Assembly (NCBI GenBank): GCA_017504655.1
Contig: JAFVQT010000031.1
Location: 1-36,937 of the forward strand
Length of the DNA stretch: 36,937 nt
Direction: 5' to 3'
DNA from: Clostridia bacterium
Lineage (GTDB): Bacteria; Bacillota; Clostridia; Christensenellales; Borkfalkiaceae
The position numbers and the translations under genes were made by a program. Positions 1 through 9,413 of this stretch are shown in pieces. The notes beneath the pieces are model-generated. The model worked only from the letters and a program-made list of their open reading frames with translations, made no database searches and had not been told where the DNA came from. Position 1 is the first letter of the stretch, and each line of letters starts with the position of its first letter.

Positions 1-7
1 AGATTGC

Positions 8-153
8 GACTTGCAGTCACAGTTATATTAAATAAATCCATAACTCGCCGTAAGGCGAATATAACTGCGTAGCAATATCACTTGTCGTTAGACAAATATC
101 ACAAATCCGTTCACGGATTTATTTAGTTGCCGAATCCCTTGCAGGGACTCGGC
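8..153. repeat. array of mini-hairpins with AT-rich spacers
   Basis: At least six short inverted repeats follow one another: GACT/AGTC (8-18), TCGCC/GGCGA (45-58), TGC/GCA (66-74), TTGTC/GACAA (82-95), AAATCCG/CGGATTT (103-120) and a larger imperfect stem, GCCGA..TCGGC (129-153). Loops are 3-5 bases. Units 2-5 are separated by near-identical spacers of the form ATATMAC. Stem sequences differ, so the shared properties are architecture and spacer, not stem sequence. It lies downstream of the PPi-phosphofructokinase gene and may continue beyond the window edge. Nothing in 1-210 looks coding. Confidence 0.7.
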
Positions 154-190
154 TTTGCGGGTGGTTGTTTATTGTGTTAAAAATTGAAAT

Positions 191-208
191 AATCAACTTA
201 TAGACGGG
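191..208 (-). repeat. intergenic motif copy 1 (CSTATAAGTYGATTA family)
   Basis: Read on the minus strand this is CCCGTCTATAAGTTGATT. It begins about 3 bases after the stop codon of the PPi-phosphofructokinase gene and belongs to a family of seven copies in the window. Confidence 0.7.
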
Positions 209-210
209 TT

Positions 211-1443
211 TTAGAGCCTAAACGGTATCATTTTAAGCTTGGCGTAAGAGGTTAAACCGTTTTCTCTTCTGATATCAGGCTCGCCTTGAATAAGAGGGAG
301 AGCATAAGAAACGAAATCATCGGTAAGGTTAGTCCCGTCATCACATATCCAAGCGAGGGGAATTTTCTTTTCTTCGTTTGCAATAGTAGAAAGGTCTAAA
401 CCAACGCACTCGATTTTATAGTCGTTGCCGTCAACTCGCTTAAAAGCAATCATTTTGTCAGTCTCTCCGTTTACTGCGTGAATAACCGCCTGTCTGCCGC
501 TTTCAAACGATTCCTCAATATCAGCCTTAGAAGCACAGTGAGTAGCGCATCTTTGCAAAATATTAAGCTCAATTGCTTTACATTTAATCCCCATAGATTT
601 AACTGCAGACTTAAGCACACTGCAAACACCGCCAAGGGCAGAGTGACCGAATACGTCAGTTTGAGATGCGTCCTCACCAACGTATTTTCCGTTAGCTGTT
701 TTAATGCCTTCAGACACGGCGACAATACAAACCCTTCTTTCATCTACAACGCGTTTTACGTCAGCTTTAAATTTATCAATGCTAAAGGGTATCTCAGGCA
801 GGTAAATGAGGTCTGCGCCATAGCCCGTTATTTCGGAAAGTTTTGCGGATGCGGTAAGCCAGCCTGCATTTCTTCCCATAATTTCTAAAACTATAACGAG
901 TGGGCTTTCGTATATAATTGCGTCAAGTCTGACCTCAGAAACTGTTGTTGCTATATACTTTGCGGCACTGCCGTAGCCGGGGCAGTGGTCTGTGCCAACG
1001 AGGTCGTTGTCTATGGTTTTCGGTATACCGATAACGTTTATAGGATACCCCTCCTTTTCCATAAAGCGAGAAATCTTGTCGCATGTATCCATGCTGTCGT
1101 TTCCGCCGTTATAGAAAAAATACTTTACGTCGTATTTTTTAAACACCTCTAAAATTCTTCTGTAATCGGTATCGTCGACACTCCGGTCCTTAAGCTTGTA
1201 TCTGACCGAGCCAAAGGCTGAAGCAGGGGTATGTTTAAGGGCATAAAGCTCGCTCATATTTTCTTTACCTATATCCACGAAGTTTTCGGTTAAAACACCC
1301 TTGATGCCGTGTAGTGAGCATAAAACGTCGGTTATTGCATCTTGCTTTAAAGCCTCGATAAGCCCGCCTGCAATACTTGAATTAATAACTGCGGTGGGAC
1401 CGCCCGATTGAGCGAAAACGGCTCTTCCTTTAAGATTTTTCAT
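211..1443 (-). CDS. PPi-type phosphofructokinase (diphosphate--fructose-6-phosphate 1-phosphotransferase family)
   Basis: This 410-residue protein is predicted to interconvert fructose 6-phosphate and fructose 1,6-bisphosphate in the cytosol, probably with pyrophosphate. Visible motifs are an N-terminal AQSGGPTAVIN loop (about 11-21), GGNDS (113-117) where ATP enzymes have GGDGS, PKTIDND (141-147) with the lysine typical of PPi enzymes, and MGRNAGW (189-195). Length fits the long PFK clade (about 400 residues) rather than the 320-residue bacterial ATP form. I chose the ATG at 1443: the in-frame GTG at 1455 abuts the AAGGAG ribosome binding site, which then sits 11 bases before the ATG. It follows pfkA, where many Bacillota have pyk. 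PPi dependence is inferred from the lysine and needs an assay. Confidence 0.88.
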   Translation of the reverse strand: MKNLKGRAVFAQSGGPTAVINSSIAGGLIEALKQDAITDVLCSLHGIKGVLTENFVDIGKENMSELYALKHTPASAFGSVRYKLKDRSVDDTDYRRILEVFKKYDVKYFFYNGGNDSMDTCDKISRFMEKEGYPINVIGIPKTIDNDLVGTDHCPGYGSAAKYIATTVSEVRLDAIIYESPLVIVLEIMGRNAGWLTASAKLSEITGYGADLIYLPEIPFSIDKFKADVKRVVDERRVCIVAVSEGIKTANGKYVGEDASQTDVFGHSALGGVCSVLKSAVKSMGIKCKAIELNILQRCATHCASKADIEESFESGRQAVIHAVNGETDKMIAFKRVDGNDYKIECVGLDLSTIANEEKKIPLAWICDDGTNLTDDFVSYALPLIQGEPDIRRENGLTSYAKLKMIPFRL

Positions 1444-1472
1444 TTTGGAAATCACTCCTTAAATTAATTGAT

Positions 1473-1489
1473 AATCAACTTATACGCCC
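1473..1489 (-). repeat. intergenic motif copy 2
   Basis: On the minus strand this reads GGGCGTATAAGTTGATT and continues ATCAATTA. It starts 3 bases after the pfkA stop codon, between pfkA and the PPi-phosphofructokinase gene. Confidence 0.7.
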
Positions 1490-1491
1490 AT

Positions 1492-2451
1492 TTATGACAG
1501 TATAGTGGACATTTTGTAAAGCTCCGTATCAAATTTCTTCTTTTGAGAGAGAGCCTCGGTAATATCGAGGTCGAATATTTCTTTACCTCTGCATCCTACG
1601 ACTCTGTTTGTCTTGCCGTCTAATAAAAGGTCGATTGCCTTAACGCCGAATTTAGCTGCGATCATTCTGTCAAACATAGTAGGCGTGCCACCTCTTTGAA
1701 TATGACCTAAGGTAGAGAACTTAACGTCTGCGCCGCTGATTACCGAAACGAGAGTTTTAATTTCCTGCTCGTTGCCTGCGCCCTCAGCTAAAATGATAAT
1801 ACTTGCAGTCTTTCCCCTTTCCTTATTTTTCTTAATTTCGTTTGCTATTTTTTGAATATCGTAAGGAACCTCGGGAACGAGAATATATTCTGCGCCACCG
1901 CAAATACCTGCGTAAAGAGCTATATCACCGCAGTGTCTTCCCATAACCTTTATGATAGAAACTCTGTCGTGAGAGGTCATCGTATCTCTTAAGGCGTTGA
2001 TAGCCCAAAGAACGGTATTAACGGCAGTATCGAAGCCGAGAGTGAAGTCTGTGTATGCCAAGTCGTTATCAATCGTACAGGGGATACCTACTACGTTTAT
2101 TCCGTACTCGTCAGAAAGCATTTTTGCGCCCGTAATAGAGCCGTCGCCACCCATAACGACCAAGCCCTCAATGCCGAGATTTTTAAGATTCTCAGATGCT
2201 ATTTTTCTTGTTTCTGTGTTTTTAAACTCAAGGCATCTTGCGGACTTTAATATAGTACCGCCCCTTTGTATGATATCGCAAACCGAATGCGAGGTCATAG
2301 GGAATATTTTATTTTCAACTAAGCCCTTATAGCCTCTGTCAACTCCGTAAACCTCAAGTCCGCTGTTTAAAGCGCTTCTGACGCACGCTCTGATGCACGC
2401 GTTCATACCCGGAGCATCGCCACCGCTTGTTAATATTGCAATCTTTTTCAT
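1492..2451 (-). CDS. pfkA: ATP-dependent 6-phosphofructokinase
   Basis: This 319-residue glycolytic kinase phosphorylates fructose 6-phosphate with ATP. It has the normal bacterial PfkA length and landmarks: TSGGDAPGMN (8-17), GGDGS (101-105, with the ATP-type Gly104), TIDND (126-130, containing the catalytic Asp), MGR (170-172) and GHIQRGGTP. The residue before TIDND is Cys125, where Bacillus and E. coli enzymes have Gly and PPi enzymes have Lys. I recall cysteine there in some clostridial PfkA proteins, so it is probably a lineage variant. The ribosome binding site GGAGG lies inside the last codons of dnaE, and only 3 bases separate the dnaE stop from this ATG, so the two are translationally coupled. 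Confidence 0.95.
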   Translation of the reverse strand: MKKIAILTSGGDAPGMNACIRACVRSALNSGLEVYGVDRGYKGLVENKIFPMTSHSVCDIIQRGGTILKSARCLEFKNTETRKIASENLKNLGIEGLVVMGGDGSITGAKMLSDEYGINVVGIPCTIDNDLAYTDFTLGFDTAVNTVLWAINALRDTMTSHDRVSIIKVMGRHCGDIALYAGICGGAEYILVPEVPYDIQKIANEIKKNKERGKTASIIILAEGAGNEQEIKTLVSVISGADVKFSTLGHIQRGGTPTMFDRMIAAKFGVKAIDLLLDGKTNRVVGCRGKEIFDLDITEALSQKKKFDTELYKMSTILS

Positions 2452-2454
2452 ATG

Positions 2455-5400
2455 TTATTTCCTCCGATTAATTTGTGTTTTGAAAAATTTGATGTCGTCT
2501 TCGTCAACTATTGACAAAAGCTCGTTTATAAGCCCTCTGCAATTTCTTACAGTTTGCGTCATTCTATAGTTTTTACCGTCTATCTTAAAGAATACCACTA
2601 TATCGCCCGGATAAGTAGAAAGTATGTCTATAAGCTCGTCTTTGTCGTTTTTCGTACTGTCGTTCAAGACTATTCCAAGGCAATCCGTAAGCTCTGTGGG
2701 AGTTGTAGCCTCCCGATTTTGTACGGGGGTTTCCGTAACCTCCTCGCAATAGTCTGCAACAATCGAAACTCTATCGTCCTTAATCTGTAGTCTTCCGCGT
2801 ATCTTAACCGTTTTCTCGTTTACCAAAAGCTCTTTGTACTTCTCGTGAGATTTGGGGAAGAATACGCACTCTATTGCTCCGTAAAAGTCTTCAACCGTAA
2901 CAAAGCTCATAAACGTGCCGGAGCGAGTTGCCTTTTTCTCTGCCGAGGTGATTATACCGCCAAAGTAGACCTGCATGTCGTTTTTAACGTCCGTATAGGT
3001 CACCGTGCCGTCCTCGTCCTCTTCATAGTTAGACAGCATTTGTGTTGTAAACGTGCAGTCCTTGAACCTATCTCTGAACCCGTCTAAGGGGTGACCGGAA
3101 AGATACACGCCCGTAACACTTTTTTCAAGCGAGAGCTTGGTCTTGCTGTCGTATTCCTTAAGGTTAGGGTAGGTTACCGTAAAGGTGGTATCATCCTCAA
3201 GTATATCTCCAAAAAGGCTCATTTGATTGCTTTCGCGTTGCTTTGCAATAATAGCTACTCTGTCAATAAGCTCACTCGAAATGCCTATAAGCTGGGTTCT
3301 GGTCTTGTCGAATTGGTCAAACGCGCCTGCGTATATGAGGTTTTCAACCAATCGCTTGTTTAAAACCTTGCTCTCGCATCGGGAGATAAAGTTTTCAAAC
3401 GAGGTGTAATCGCCGTGCGCACTTCTTTCTGCTACAATAGAGTCTATTGCCGAAAGGCCTATACCTTTGATTGCCGCTAAGCCGTATCTGATTCTGTTGT
3501 TTTTAACGCTGAAATATCCAACGCTTTGGTTTATATCGGGCGGTAAAACCTCAATTCCCTCTTCTTTAGCGTAAGAAAGGTAGTTTTGAATTTCGTCGAT
3601 TTTATCTATTCTGTTGTTCAAAACAGAGGTTAAAAATTCAGGCTCGTAGTACGTTTTAAGATACGCAGTTTGATAGGTTACGAGTGAATACGCCGCTGCG
3701 TGCGATTTGTTGAAGGCGTATTTTGCAAAGTCCTTCATTTCGCTCCAAATCTTTTTAGCCACCGCCTCGGGCACGCCACGCTTTAAGCATCCGTCTATCG
3801 CCTTAGAAACCTTGCCGTGCTTGTCAACCGTTTCCTCTCTGCCGTTTATGAACACGACCTCTTCCTTTACCATTGCCTCAACTTGCTTTTTACCCATCAT
3901 ACGTCTTACGTTGTCTGCTTGGCCTAACGTGTAGCCTGCAAGTGACTGAACTATTTTCATAACCTGCTCTTGGTAAACTATACAGCCGTAGGTCTGCTTT
4001 AAAATAGGCTCGAGCAGTGGGTGGTCGAATTTAATAAGGTGAGGATTGTGCTTGCATTTTACAAATTTTGGGATAGAATCCATAGGACCCGGTCGGTATA
4101 GAGAAACGGCTGCCACTATGTCCTCAAGACAAGAAGGTCTAAGCTCTCTCAAGAACTTTTGAAAGCCTGCCGATTCCACTTGGAATATAGCCTTTGTGTT
4201 GCCTGTGGAAAGTAGCTCGTAAACCTTTGGGTCATCGTAAGATGATTTGTCAAAATCTATTTCAACCCCGTGATTTTCCTTGATGTATTCTATGGCCATT
4301 TTAATATCGGACAGGTTTCGAAGTCCTAAAAAGTCCATTTTCAAAAAGCCGAGGTGCTCAAGCTCAACGCCGGTATATTGGCTGGTTATATCGTCGCCGT
4401 TTCTGCCGAGAGGCATGTGTCTGTCCAGGATATCCGCGCCGATAATAACACCGCACGCGTGCGTGCTCGCCTGCCTTGGAGAGTCCTCCAGCTTCATTGC
4501 AATGTCTGCAACTCTCTTTATCTCTCCCTCCTCGTTATACATTTGCATAAGCTCGGGCACAGAGAAGTCTACTCCGTAGTCCTTTGCGCCCTCCTTGGGG
4601 TGGTACTGACCGAAAACCTTCATTAAGATATTCGGTCTTTTAAGGTCGAATTCATTTCCCTTTGCATTTTTTCTGACCAATTTATTAGGTATCGTTTTAG
4701 AAACTCTGTCTGCCTCTGCGTAGGGGAGCTTAAGCACTCTAGCAACGTCCTTTACTGCGTTTTTAGCAGCCATAGTTCCAAAGGTTACTATTTTACAAAC
4801 TCGGTCCTCTCCGTATTTGCGCTTAACGTACTCTATGACCTCTTGACGCCTGCTATCCTCAAAGTCTACGTCAAAGTCGGGTGCGGAAACTCTCTCGGGG
4901 TTTAAAAAACGCTCGAAGTAGAGGTCGTACTTAAGCGGGTCAATGTTGGTGATGCCTATGAGGTAAGCAACTATCGAGCCTGCGCCCGAGCCTCTTCCCG
5001 GGCCTACCGAAATGCCCATATTTTTCGCCGCGTTTATATAGTCCCAAACGATCAGGAAATATTCTACGAATTTTTGCTTTTCAATAACGGCAAGCTCGCT
5101 TTCGATTCTGTCTCTTATTTCAGGTGTTTCCTCGCCGTATTTTTTTTGAATGCCTTTGTTGATAAGGTTTCTTAAATAAACCTCGGGCGTTTCACCCGTA
5201 TCGGGGTAGTAATGGGGGAATTTGTAGTTGCCGTAAACAAATGCAAAGTTGCACTTTTCCGCTACCTCAAGAGTATTGGTAATAGCCTCTTGGTCCTCGG
5301 GGAAAAGGGCGCGCATCTCGTCCTCGGTTTTAAGGTAAAATTCGTCGTTAGAAAATCTCAGTCTTTTGGGGTCGTCATAGTCTGCGCCCATTTGTACGCA

Positions 5401-6054
5401 CATCAAAACGTCCTGGCTCATCGCGTCTGACTTTTCAACGTAGTGAACGTCGTTTGTCGCAACCAGCTTAATGCCGTACTTTTTAGCGTAAAGCCTTAAA
5501 TATTTGTTTACCTCGATTTGCTCGGGCAGGTCGTGGTTTTGAAGCTCTAAATAAAAGTCGTCTTCAAACACGCGCTTAAACCATTGAACGAGTCTTTCAG
5601 CCTCTTCAAAATCTCTGTTTAAAATCGCTTGCGAGATATCTCCTGCAAGGCATGCCGAAAGACATACCAAGCCCTCGTGATGCTCCTCTAAGGTCTTTAG
5701 GTCTATTCTCGGCTTGTAATAATAACCGTCTCTAAATGCTATAGCATTTAAAAGCGAAATATTTTTATATCCGATTTCATCTTTGCATAGCAAAACCAAG
5801 TGGTTGAGCTTAGTCTTTCCGCTTTTTACGTGCAAATCGTCGCACACGTAAAACTCCGTGCCGATAATCGCCTTTATATCGTTTTTTTCGCACGCGTCGA
5901 AGAAGGCTACCGCGCCGTACATATTGCCGTGGTCGGTAATAGCCAAAGCGGGCATGCCCAATTCCTTAGCTCTTTTAGTGACTACGGCTATTCTTGCCGC
6001 GCCGTCTAAAATGCTGTATTCTGTATGAACGTGTAAATGAACGAAATTTCCCAT
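2455..6054 (-). CDS. dnaE: DNA polymerase III subunit alpha
   Basis: This is the replicative polymerase catalytic subunit (1199 residues, usual size for DnaE). The N-terminal PHP domain (about 1-280) begins HLHVHTEYSILDGA and keeps its putative metal ligands (HVH, DHGN, GTEFY, NDVHY). The palm carries GPGRGSGAGS and PDFDVDF (392-398), giving the catalytic aspartates 393 and 395, with a further Asp in LKMDFLGLRNL. A YRPGPMDSIP segment and a C-terminal OB-fold region (about 1020-1110) complete it. There is no inserted 3'-5' exonuclease, so it is DnaE rather than PolC. The start has only a weak AAAGG upstream, suggesting coupling to hemW. It is followed by pfkA, a gene order common in Clostridia. 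Confidence 0.97.
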   Translation of the reverse strand: MGNFVHLHVHTEYSILDGAARIAVVTKRAKELGMPALAITDHGNMYGAVAFFDACEKNDIKAIIGTEFYVCDDLHVKSGKTKLNHLVLLCKDEIGYKNISLLNAIAFRDGYYYKPRIDLKTLEEHHEGLVCLSACLAGDISQAILNRDFEEAERLVQWFKRVFEDDFYLELQNHDLPEQIEVNKYLRLYAKKYGIKLVATNDVHYVEKSDAMSQDVLMCVQMGADYDDPKRLRFSNDEFYLKTEDEMRALFPEDQEAITNTLEVAEKCNFAFVYGNYKFPHYYPDTGETPEVYLRNLINKGIQKKYGEETPEIRDRIESELAVIEKQKFVEYFLIVWDYINAAKNMGISVGPGRGSGAGSIVAYLIGITNIDPLKYDLYFERFLNPERVSAPDFDVDFEDSRRQEVIEYVKRKYGEDRVCKIVTFGTMAAKNAVKDVARVLKLPYAEADRVSKTIPNKLVRKNAKGNEFDLKRPNILMKVFGQYHPKEGAKDYGVDFSVPELMQMYNEEGEIKRVADIAMKLEDSPRQASTHACGVIIGADILDRHMPLGRNGDDITSQYTGVELEHLGFLKMDFLGLRNLSDIKMAIEYIKENHGVEIDFDKSSYDDPKVYELLSTGNTKAIFQVESAGFQKFLRELRPSCLEDIVAAVSLYRPGPMDSIPKFVKCKHNPHLIKFDHPLLEPILKQTYGCIVYQEQVMKIVQSLAGYTLGQADNVRRMMGKKQVEAMVKEEVVFINGREETVDKHGKVSKAIDGCLKRGVPEAVAKKIWSEMKDFAKYAFNKSHAAAYSLVTYQTAYLKTYYEPEFLTSVLNNRIDKIDEIQNYLSYAKEEGIEVLPPDINQSVGYFSVKNNRIRYGLAAIKGIGLSAIDSIVAERSAHGDYTSFENFISRCESKVLNKRLVENLIYAGAFDQFDKTRTQLIGISSELIDRVAIIAKQRESNQMSLFGDILEDDTTFTVTYPNLKEYDSKTKLSLEKSVTGVYLSGHPLDGFRDRFKDCTFTTQMLSNYEEDEDGTVTYTDVKNDMQVYFGGIITSAEKKATRSGTFMSFVTVEDFYGAIECVFFPKSHEKYKELLVNEKTVKIRGRLQIKDDRVSIVADYCEEVTETPVQNREATTPTELTDCLGIVLNDSTKNDKDELIDILSTYPGDIVVFFKIDGKNYRMTQTVRNCRGLINELLSIVDEDDIKFFKTQINRRK

Positions 6055-6081
6055 AACGTGCCTTTGTGCTTTTTAATCGTT

Positions 6082-6096
6082 AGGTGCAAAGCACCT
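6082..6096. repeat. small hairpin between hemW and dnaE
   Basis: AGGTGC and GCACCT flank an AAA loop. There is no clear T-run on the minus strand, so it is not a good terminator for the operon. It resembles the small hairpins at 8-153 in size and style. Confidence 0.4.
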
Positions 6097-6106
6097 GTTT
6101 TACGGA

Positions 6107-6144
6107 CTAATCCATAAAGTATATTCTAATCCATAAAGTATATT
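6107..6144. repeat. exact 19-bp tandem duplication at the hemW stop codon
   Basis: CTAATCCATAAAGTATATT occurs twice back to back (6107-6125 and 6126-6144). The second copy encodes the hemW stop codon and its last residues, so the present C-terminus was set or duplicated by this event. Confidence 0.9.
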
Positions 6145-7235
6145 ATAATCGTATTCTGAACGTAGATGTATTCGGGCTTAATCCGAATACCGTTTTCATC
6201 TATTTCTACGTATTTTTTTACCAATTTAATTCTGTCTGCGTATTTTTGAGTAAAGTCGGTGCCAAAACGCTCCTTAAAGTCAGAGAATAAAAAGCCCTCG
6301 TCCTTTCTCAGACTGAGCATTATATACTCAAACTCTCTCTCGTCGCCCTCTATGTTCTCGCTGAAAATCTCGGCAACAACACCCCTTAATATGCAGGCTG
6401 TGTACTCGTCGATTTTTTCAGTATTGGTAAATCTTCTTTCTTTTATAAACGAGGAAGCCGAAACGCCAAAGCCTATGTATTCGCCTCGGTTCCAATAGTT
6501 TAAATTGTGTCTTGACTTAAAGCCGTCTTTAGCAAAGTTAGAAACCTCGTAACGGTTAAAGCCATTTTCCTCTAAATAATTTCTTGCAAAGTCGTAAAGC
6601 TCAGCCGTTTCATCCTCAGAGGGTAGGTCACCGTTTAAATATTTACCGAACATAGGCGTGCCTTCTTCTGCTTTTAAAGCGTAAGCAGATATGTGGCTTG
6701 CGCCACCGTCTATTGCAAGGTCTATAGTGTCCTTTACGTCTTGCGAGGTTTGGTTTTCAAGCCCAAGCATTACGTCAACGCTCAAATTTTCGCCCTTTAA
6801 CAGCTTAGTTGCCAGCAGAAAGTCCTCGCGGTTATGTATACGGTTGAGCTTGGCAAGCATTTTGTCGTCTGCGGACTGAAGCCCTACGCTGAAACGGTTG
6901 ATGCCAGCTTTTTTATATGCTTTAACCTTTTCTTCCGAAATAGTCTCCGGGTTGATTTCAACGGTTATTTCGCAGTCATCCGTTAGGGTATAGTAATTTT
7001 TAATTTGTCTGATAATTCCGACTATATATTTTTCATCTACGAAGGAAGGTGTTCCGCCGCCTAAATAAACGGTGTCGAAAACGTAATCCTTCAAGCTCTC
7101 GGCTCTGCCCTTAATTTCTTTGTAAAGGCAAGCAAAATATATGTCGGCTTTTGAAATTTCCCTTGGGTAAGAGGCAAAGTCACAGTATGTGCATTTGCTT
7201 TTACAAAAGGGCACGTGAACGTATATTCCACTCAT
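6126..7235 (-). CDS. hemW: HemW-type radical SAM heme chaperone / coproporphyrinogen oxidase-like protein
   Basis: This 369-residue radical SAM protein has the CX3CX2C iron-sulfur motif at Cys11, Cys15 and Cys18 (PFCKSKCTYCDF), then YLGGGTPSF and VEINPETI, characteristic of the HemN/HemW superfamily. It lacks the N-terminal extension and extra length of true HemN (about 450 residues), and lepA-hemW is a classical neighbour pair in Bacillota, so HemW, a heme-binding insertase-like protein, is the better call. AAAGGA lies 7 bases before the ATG. The C-terminus ends inside a 19-bp tandem duplication, so the last few residues may be lineage-specific. Function is inferred from family; radical SAM membership is seen directly. 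Confidence 0.9.
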   Translation of the reverse strand: MSGIYVHVPFCKSKCTYCDFASYPREISKADIYFACLYKEIKGRAESLKDYVFDTVYLGGGTPSFVDEKYIVGIIRQIKNYYTLTDDCEITVEINPETISEEKVKAYKKAGINRFSVGLQSADDKMLAKLNRIHNREDFLLATKLLKGENLSVDVMLGLENQTSQDVKDTIDLAIDGGASHISAYALKAEEGTPMFGKYLNGDLPSEDETAELYDFARNYLEENGFNRYEVSNFAKDGFKSRHNLNYWNRGEYIGFGVSASSFIKERRFTNTEKIDEYTACILRGVVAEIFSENIEGDEREFEYIMLSLRKDEGFLFSDFKERFGTDFTQKYADRIKLVKKYVEIDENGIRIKPEYIYVQNTIIIYFMD

Positions 7236-7278
7236 AATGCAATCCTTTGTAATAAAATATTACAGTTTTAAGTTTATG

Positions 7279-7294
7279 AATAAACTTATAGGTC
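7279..7294 (-). repeat. intergenic motif copy 3 (diverged)
   Basis: On the minus strand this reads ACCTATAAGTTTATTC, 7 bases after the lepA stop codon. It differs from the consensus mainly in TTTATT in place of TYGATT. Confidence 0.55.
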
Positions 7295-7300
7295 AATGCT

Positions 7301-9118
7301 TTAGTTGCTGTCGCTATCGATTTTAAGTATAGACATAAACGCCTCGCTCGGCACCTCGACAGAGCCTAACTGACGCATCTTTTTCTTACCCTCTTTCTGC
7401 TTTTCCAAAAGCTTGCGCTTTCTCGTAATGTCACCGCCGTAGCACTTAGCCAAAACGTCTTTTCTCATAGCCTTTACCGTTTCTCTCGCGATGACCTTGC
7501 CACCTACGGCAGCTTGAATGGGAATTTCAAAAAGCTGACGGGGGATAACGTTTTTAAGCCTTTCAGCCAAAGCTCTTCCTCTTGGGTACGCCTTATCCTT
7601 GTGAACTATCAAGGAGAGCGCGTCGCAAATTTCTCCGTTTAAGAGCATGTCGAGCTTTACAAGACTGCTTTTTTCGTAGCCTGCAAGCTCGTAGTCGAAT
7701 GACGCATATCCTCTGGTCCTGCTTTTAAGCCCGTCGAAAAAGTCGAATATTATCTCGTTTAACGGAAGGGTGTAATTAAGTCTTACACGGTTGGCGTCAA
7801 GGTATGTCATATCCGTAAACACACCGCGTTTTTCCTGGCAAAGCTCCATAATTGCACCCACGTAATCGGGTGGGGTAAATATGTTTGCCGTTATAACCGG
7901 CTCTTCAGCGTAGTCTATATAAGAAACGTCGGGAAATCTGCTCGGGTTGTCTACGACAATCATTTCTCCGTCGGTTTTATAAATGTGATAAGAAACGGAA
8001 GGAGCAGTAGTGATAATATCAATATCAAACTCTCTCTCTATTCGTTCCTGTATAATTTCCATGTGTAAAAGCCCTAAAAATCCGCATCTGAAGCCAAAGC
8101 CGAGCGCAGCTGAGTTATCAGGCTCAAAGGTGAGCGACGCATCGTTTAATTTGAGCTTTAATAAAGCTTCCTTTAAGTCGTTGAACTTAGAGCCGTCCAA
8201 GGGGTAAATACCCGAAAATACTACGGGCTGAACCTTTTTGTATCCCGGCAGTGGGTCGGGTGCGGGATTTGAAGAGGTGGTTATCGTATCGCCTACGGCG
8301 ATATCCTCTATGCTTTTTATGCTCGCAGCAATATATCCGACCTCGCCTGCAGAGAGTGTTTTCTTTGGCAAAAGACCGGGGTTGAATGTGCCTACCTCGG
8401 TAACGTCAAATTGCTTTTCACCCATAAAGGTCTTGATTCTCATACCTGCCGAAACGGTGCCGTCAACTATTCTTACAAAGCAGATAACACCCTTGAAATT
8501 GTCGTAATAAGAGTCGAAAATAAGTGCTTTTAAGGGGGCTTCGTCATCTCCCTCCGGTGGGGGAACAAGCTCTACGATTTTTTCGAGAACCTGGTCGATA
8601 TTTATGCCGTTTTTTGCAGATACTCTGGGCGCAGACGAGCCGTCTAAGCCGATTACGTCCTCAATTTCCTTGGCAGTTTCGTCGGGACGTGCTGAAATTA
8701 AGTCGATTTTGTTTATAACGGGCACGATTTCCAGGTTGTTGTCAAGGGCAAGATAGCAGTTTGCAAGCGTTTGTGCCTCTATGCCCTGGGTTGCGTCAAC
8801 TATCAGTATTGCGCCCTCGCAGGCTGCAAGCGAACGGGATACCTCGTACGTAAAGTCAACGTGACCGGGGGTGTCGATAAGATTGAAGATGTATTCCTTG
8901 CCGTCCTTTGCTGTATATGACATACGAACGGGAGTAAGCTTTATTGTAATACCCCTTTCACGCTCTAAGTCCATAGAGTCTAAAAGCTGGTCTTCCATAT
9001 CTCGCTCGGCTACCTGACCGGTAAATTCCATAATTCTGTCCGCCAGGGTAGACTTGCCGTGGTCAATGTGGGCTACTATGCAAAAGTTTCTTAAGTTTTC
9101 CTTTTTTTCAACTGCCAT
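7301..9118 (-). CDS. lepA: elongation factor 4 (back-translocating ribosomal GTPase)
   Basis: LepA (605 residues from this start) binds ribosomes and affects translocation and assembly. The GTPase motifs are intact: AHIDHGKST (P-loop), RERGITIK (switch I), DTPGHVDF (G3) and NKIDL (G4). The LepA-specific C-terminal domain is present ([33 protein letters not shown], and the basic [17 protein letters not shown] tail). I chose the ATG at 9118: the longer reading frame begins with TTG ten codons upstream, without a ribosome binding site, whereas AGGA lies 9 bases before this ATG and [12 protein letters not shown] is the usual family start. It is the first gene of the minus-strand block lepA-hemW-dnaE-pfkA-PFP. 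Confidence 0.97.
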   Translation of the reverse strand: MAVEKKENLRNFCIVAHIDHGKSTLADRIMEFTGQVAERDMEDQLLDSMDLERERGITIKLTPVRMSYTAKDGKEYIFNLIDTPGHVDFTYEVSRSLAACEGAILIVDATQGIEAQTLANCYLALDNNLEIVPVINKIDLISARPDETAKEIEDVIGLDGSSAPRVSAKNGINIDQVLEKIVELVPPPEGDDEAPLKALIFDSYYDNFKGVICFVRIVDGTVSAGMRIKTFMGEKQFDVTEVGTFNPGLLPKKTLSAGEVGYIAASIKSIEDIAVGDTITTSSNPAPDPLPGYKKVQPVVFSGIYPLDGSKFNDLKEALLKLKLNDASLTFEPDNSAALGFGFRCGFLGLLHMEIIQERIEREFDIDIITTAPSVSYHIYKTDGEMIVVDNPSRFPDVSYIDYAEEPVITANIFTPPDYVGAIMELCQEKRGVFTDMTYLDANRVRLNYTLPLNEIIFDFFDGLKSRTRGYASFDYELAGYEKSSLVKLDMLLNGEICDALSLIVHKDKAYPRGRALAERLKNVIPRQLFEIPIQAAVGGKVIARETVKAMRKDVLAKCYGGDITRKRKLLEKQKEGKKKMRQLGSVEVPSEAFMSILKIDSDSN

Positions 9119-9181
9119 AATAAAAAATCCTAATGGGTATTTATTCAATAAAATTCAGCGGGTTAACACCTTCGGCAACAG

Positions 9182-9220
9182 ACCTCGCCCGAGGTGCGTT
9201 AAAAGCAAGCCTTTTTTAAC
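9182..9220. promoter_or_regulatory. inverted repeats in the lepA leader
   Basis: Two inverted repeats lie between the predicted lepA promoter and the gene: ACCTCG/CGAGGT with a 2-base centre (9182-9195), and GTTAAAA/TTTTAAC (9198-9220). They are transcribed if the promoter at 9265-9293 is used. There is no T-run on the minus strand, so they are not terminators; they could be leader structure or an operator. Confidence 0.35.
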
Positions 9221-9264
9221 GGTTTATGATATCGGTGAGCTCGCGCGCATACATACGCTATTAT

Positions 9265-9293
9265 ATTATAAATAAAAAACAAAATAAAAGCAA
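9265..9293 (-). promoter_or_regulatory. predicted sigma-A promoter for the lepA operon
   Basis: On the minus strand -35 TTGCTT (9288-9293) and -10 TATAAT (9265-9270) are separated by 17 bp. They point toward lepA, leaving a leader of about 140 bases. I see no other strong promoter in the divergent gap. Confidence 0.6.
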
Positions 9294-9336
9294 TCGTTTT
9301 TGTATAAAAACTCGGTTTGATTTATTTATAAATCAC

Positions 9337-9365
9337 TTGACAAAAAAGAGGGTTAATTTTATAAT
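9337..9365 (+). promoter_or_regulatory. consensus promoter for the glycerophosphodiesterase-copA pair
   Basis: A perfect -35 TTGACA (9337-9342) and a perfect -10 TATAAT (9360-9365) are spaced by 17 bp, about 48 bases before the ATG at 9414. A strong GGAGG ribosome binding site follows at 9402-9406. Confidence 0.85.
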
Positions 9366-9413
9366 TTAAACGTATAATTCCTACCGTTTTAGTGGGAGTT
9401 TGGAGGACGTCTT

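Noticed and set aside
8..153. The hairpin array as a tRNA, CRISPR or classical terminator.
   Set aside because: No cloverleaf or anticodon arm, no constant repeat, and no T-runs after most stems.
478..888. Plus-strand frame of 136 codons opposite the PPi-phosphofructokinase gene.
   Set aside because: The minus-strand enzyme is unmistakable and this frame has no ribosome binding site or recognisable product.
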